Positions 7,540 to 8,994 of a stretch of 8,994 bases of DNA are shown one piece after another. This stretch comes from Bifidobacteriaceae bacterium (GTDB lineage Bacteria > Actinomycetota > Actinomycetes > Actinomycetales > WQXJ01). Positions within the stretch are counted from its first letter, which is position 1. Each line of letters begins with the position of its first letter. The DNA is taken from assembly GCA_031278675.1 (NCBI GenBank), contig JAITJY010000202.1, forward strand, positions 1 to 8,994. The letters run 5' to 3'. The notes below the pieces were generated by a model. That model was given only the letters and a program-made list of their open reading frames with translations, ran no database searches and was not told the origin of the DNA. A program made the translations under genes and the position numbers.

Positions 7540-8511
7540 CTACGACCAAGGGCCAACCGCGCTCAGCACAATTCCGTCCAAGATGTCGTGCTCCGACGTG
7601 ACCACCTCACGCAACGCGCCACCGCCCGCCGCCACCTCCGCGCGGACCCGGGTCAAGACCCGGGACCACACCAACGCGCCAGCCCCGATCACATCCACCC
7701 GGCCCGGATGCATAAACCCAAGACGCGCCCGCACCGCCCGGCTCGCCTCCCACAACTCCCGGCAAGCCGCCAGCATCTGGTCCACACCGATCCGCGCGCC
7801 ATCAATCCTGGCCGCGTCGTAGCGCTCCAACCCCAGAGCGCACGCCGTCACAGTAGTGATTGAACCAGCCAGCCCGACCAGTGTGCCCGTCCGGCCCAAC
7901 GGGACCACCCGACCAGCCGCCTCCAGCACCGCGTCAATATCCGCCGCCGCCGCCTGGACCTCGCCCTGCGTGGGTGGATCAGACCGCAGATGCCGTTCCG
8001 TCAACCGCACACAACCAACATCCATCGAAAACGCCGACTCCGCCTTATTGTGACCCAGCACCAATTCCGTCGAACCCCCGCCCAAATCAACACACAAATA
8101 CGGGCCCGGCAAGCCAGCCGGTAGCCCGCTACGAGCCCCCGCAAACGACAGATGAGCCTCTTCTAGGCCATCCACCACCTCAGCCTCGACCCCCAGTTCC
8201 GCCCGCACACCATCTAAGAAAACGTTCCGGTTCGCCGCGTCACGCGTGGCCGATGTCGCCACAAAACGCAGCCGCTCCACCCCCGCTTCCCGGCACAACT
8301 CGCCATAGCGTGCCGTTGCCGCCAGAGTCCGTTTCAACGCCTCCACCGTGAACCATCCCCGCCGGTCCACTCCTTGGCCCAGCCGCACAATCTCCATCTC
8401 CCGGCGCACATCTCTCAGCGTCCCGCCGGCCGGGTCAACATCCGCGATCAGCAGCCTGATCGAGTTGGTCCCGCAATCAATCGCTGCCGCCCGCACCAAT
8501 TCAGTCTTCAC
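7540..8511 (-). CDS. ppx: Exopolyphosphatase / pppGpp phosphohydrolase (Ppx/GppA family)
   Basis: A cytoplasmic enzyme of 323 residues in the ASKHA phosphotransferase superfamily. The family removes terminal phosphate from inorganic polyphosphate, and some members hydrolyse pppGpp. Motifs in order: phosphate 1, AIDCGTNSIRLLIAD (10-24); VATSATRDAANR (84-95); the DGLEEA segment with the likely catalytic glutamate (E117 or E118); phosphate 2, CVDLGGGSTELVLG (140-153); a GLAGSITTVTA nucleotide-binding loop; and near the C-terminus VIGAGALVW and SEHDILDGI. The length matches the short actinobacterial type (about 310-330 residues), which lacks the C-terminal HD-like extension of E. coli Ppx. The start is GTG at 8511-8509, inside a GTGA overlap with the stop of the DUF501 gene, and AGGGGGTGAGG (8526-8516) precedes it, so translation is probably coupled. 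Substrate preference between polyphosphate and pppGpp cannot be told from sequence. Confidence 0.95.
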   Translation of the reverse strand: MKTELVRAAAIDCGTNSIRLLIADVDPAGGTLRDVRREMEIVRLGQGVDRRGWFTVEALKRTLAATARYGELCREAGVERLRFVATSATRDAANRNVFLDGVRAELGVEAEVVDGLEEAHLSFAGARSGLPAGLPGPYLCVDLGGGSTELVLGHNKAESAFSMDVGCVRLTERHLRSDPPTQGEVQAAAADIDAVLEAAGRVVPLGRTGTLVGLAGSITTVTACALGLERYDAARIDGARIGVDQMLAACRELWEASRAVRARLGFMHPGRVDVIGAGALVWSRVLTRVRAEVAAGGGALREVVTSEHDILDGIVLSAVGPWS

Positions 8512-8994
8512 CCGGCCTCACCCCCTGGGGCAGATGGGGCCCCGGCCCCGGCGGACGGTTCGCTGGGCCCCAGCGAATCGGCTGGGCCGGGCGGGGCCCC
8601 GGCCCCGGCGGACGGTTCGCTGGTCCCCAGCAAGTCGGCTGGGCCGGGCGGGGCCCCGGCCCCGGCGGACGGTTCGCTGGTCCCCAGCGAGTCGGCTGGG
8701 CCGGGCGGGGCTTGATGCGGGGGGTTTGGGGCGGCGCAGGCGCAGCGGTCCGGACGCCAGTGCGGCGCCAAAGCCGCCAAAGTGAGGTCCCCGACCGGGT
8801 TTATACCAGGCCCGCACGCCAGACTATGCGCCACCAAAGCATGCAGACACTTGACCCGATCAGGCATACCACCAGCGGAAATACCGGCAATCTCCGGTGG
8901 GGCGCCGAGCTGCGCCCGGCGCCCCAGATAATCGCAGTGCGCGTGGCGGTACGCCTGAGCCAAGACCGGGTCCCGGCTGAGGCGCTCATTCAAC
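8508..8994 (-). CDS. DUF501 domain protein with a repetitive Pro/Ala/Gly tail, partial
   Basis: The C-terminal part of an actinobacterial DUF501 protein whose N-terminus lies beyond the right edge. About 162 codons are visible, ending in TGA at 8510-8508. Family hallmarks are DPVLAQAYRHAH, GGMPDRVKCLHALVAHSLA and GPGINPVGD, matching the conserved second half of the family. A TTG at 8993-8991 could be read as a start, but homologous N-terminal sequence should lie upstream, so it is taken as internal. The family has no firm function; it sits between divIC and ppx in actinobacteria, as here. The oddity is the last 70 or so residues: after the usual end of the family (LTLAALAP) comes a tail with three copies of a 19-residue unit, then APGGEAG. 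The gene overlaps ppx by four bases (GTGA). Confidence 0.88.
   Translation of the reverse strand, partial: LNERLSRDPVLAQAYRHAHCDYLGRRAQLGAPPEIAGISAGGMPDRVKCLHALVAHSLACGPGINPVGDLTLAALAPHWRPDRCACAAPNPPHQAPPGPADSLGTSEPSAGAGAPPGPADLLGTSEPSAGAGAPPGPADSLGPSEPSAGAGAPSAPGGEAG
8536..8706. repeat. Tandem repeat, three 57-base units, in frame within the DUF501 gene
   Basis: The units are 8536-8592, 8593-8649 and 8650-8706, adjacent with no spacer, and differ at only a few bases (for example CTGGGCCCC against CTGGTCCCC, and GCGAATCG, GCAAGTCG, GCGAGTCG). A fourth unit begins with GGGGC at 8707. Because 57 is 19 codons, a change in copy number keeps the frame. Each unit encodes a Pro/Gly/Ala/Ser segment of the form PPGPADSLGTSEPSAGAGA. 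The units are very GC-rich and contain the self-complementary GGGGCCCC, so they should form strong hairpins in DNA and RNA. Confidence 0.93.

Noticed and set aside
7860..8785. Plus-strand open frames opposite ppx and the DUF501 tail
   Set aside because: They are Pro/Arg-rich shadows of the clearly recognisable minus-strand genes.
8991..8993. TTG as the real start of the DUF501 gene
   Set aside because: Family members continue well upstream of this point, and the window ends one base further on, so the gene is more likely cut by the edge.
7519..8994. CRISPR-like reading of the 57-base repeats
   Set aside because: The units are directly adjacent with no spacers and encode in-frame peptide repeats, so this is a coding tandem repeat.

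Overview
The window looks like a piece of a high-GC actinobacterial chromosome. The main support is the right flank, where a DUF501 gene, a short Ppx/GppA exopolyphosphatase gene and a tRNA gene lie in the order typical of actinobacteria (eno, divIC, DUF501, ppx); eno and divIC would lie beyond the right edge. GTG starts and high-GC codon usage agree. The species cannot be fixed. The large secreted protein on the left, with SdrD-like, GEVED-like and Ig-like modules, would suit a host- or surface-associated actinobacterium, but that is inference.

Layout from left to right. (1) Bases 1-3279, minus strand: the first 1093 codons of a very large exported modular surface protein, running off the left edge. 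(2) Bases 3280-3859: a 580-base divergent intergenic region with an imperfect 33-base repeat present twice, 65 bases apart. (3) Bases 3860-4160, plus strand: a short reading frame with strong coding character that appears broken by two one-base shifts. Its final frame ends in an ATGA overlap with the next gene. (4) Bases 4157-7273, plus strand: an intact 1038-residue Ski2-like superfamily 2 helicase resembling HamB of the Hachiman anti-phage system. (5) Bases 7274-7440: a short spacer between convergent genes with nested inverted repeats. (6) Bases 7441-7517, minus strand: a tRNA gene with anticodon UAA. (7) Bases 7540-8511, minus strand: ppx. (8) Bases 8508-8994, minus strand: the C-terminal part of a DUF501 protein carrying an unusual tail made of three 19-residue repeats.

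The right third (DUF501-ppx-tRNA) reads as one leftward housekeeping transcript, with a 4-base GTGA overlap between the two proteins and 22 bases from ppx to the tRNA. The helicase and its broken partner read as an accessory rightward unit lying beside the 3' end of the tRNA, a common place for accessory DNA. No integrase or clear attachment repeat is visible. The most interesting point is the helicase with a frame-broken, translationally coupled partner. It may be a decayed or divergent Hachiman-type defence locus, or a two-gene system with an unusually small first component.
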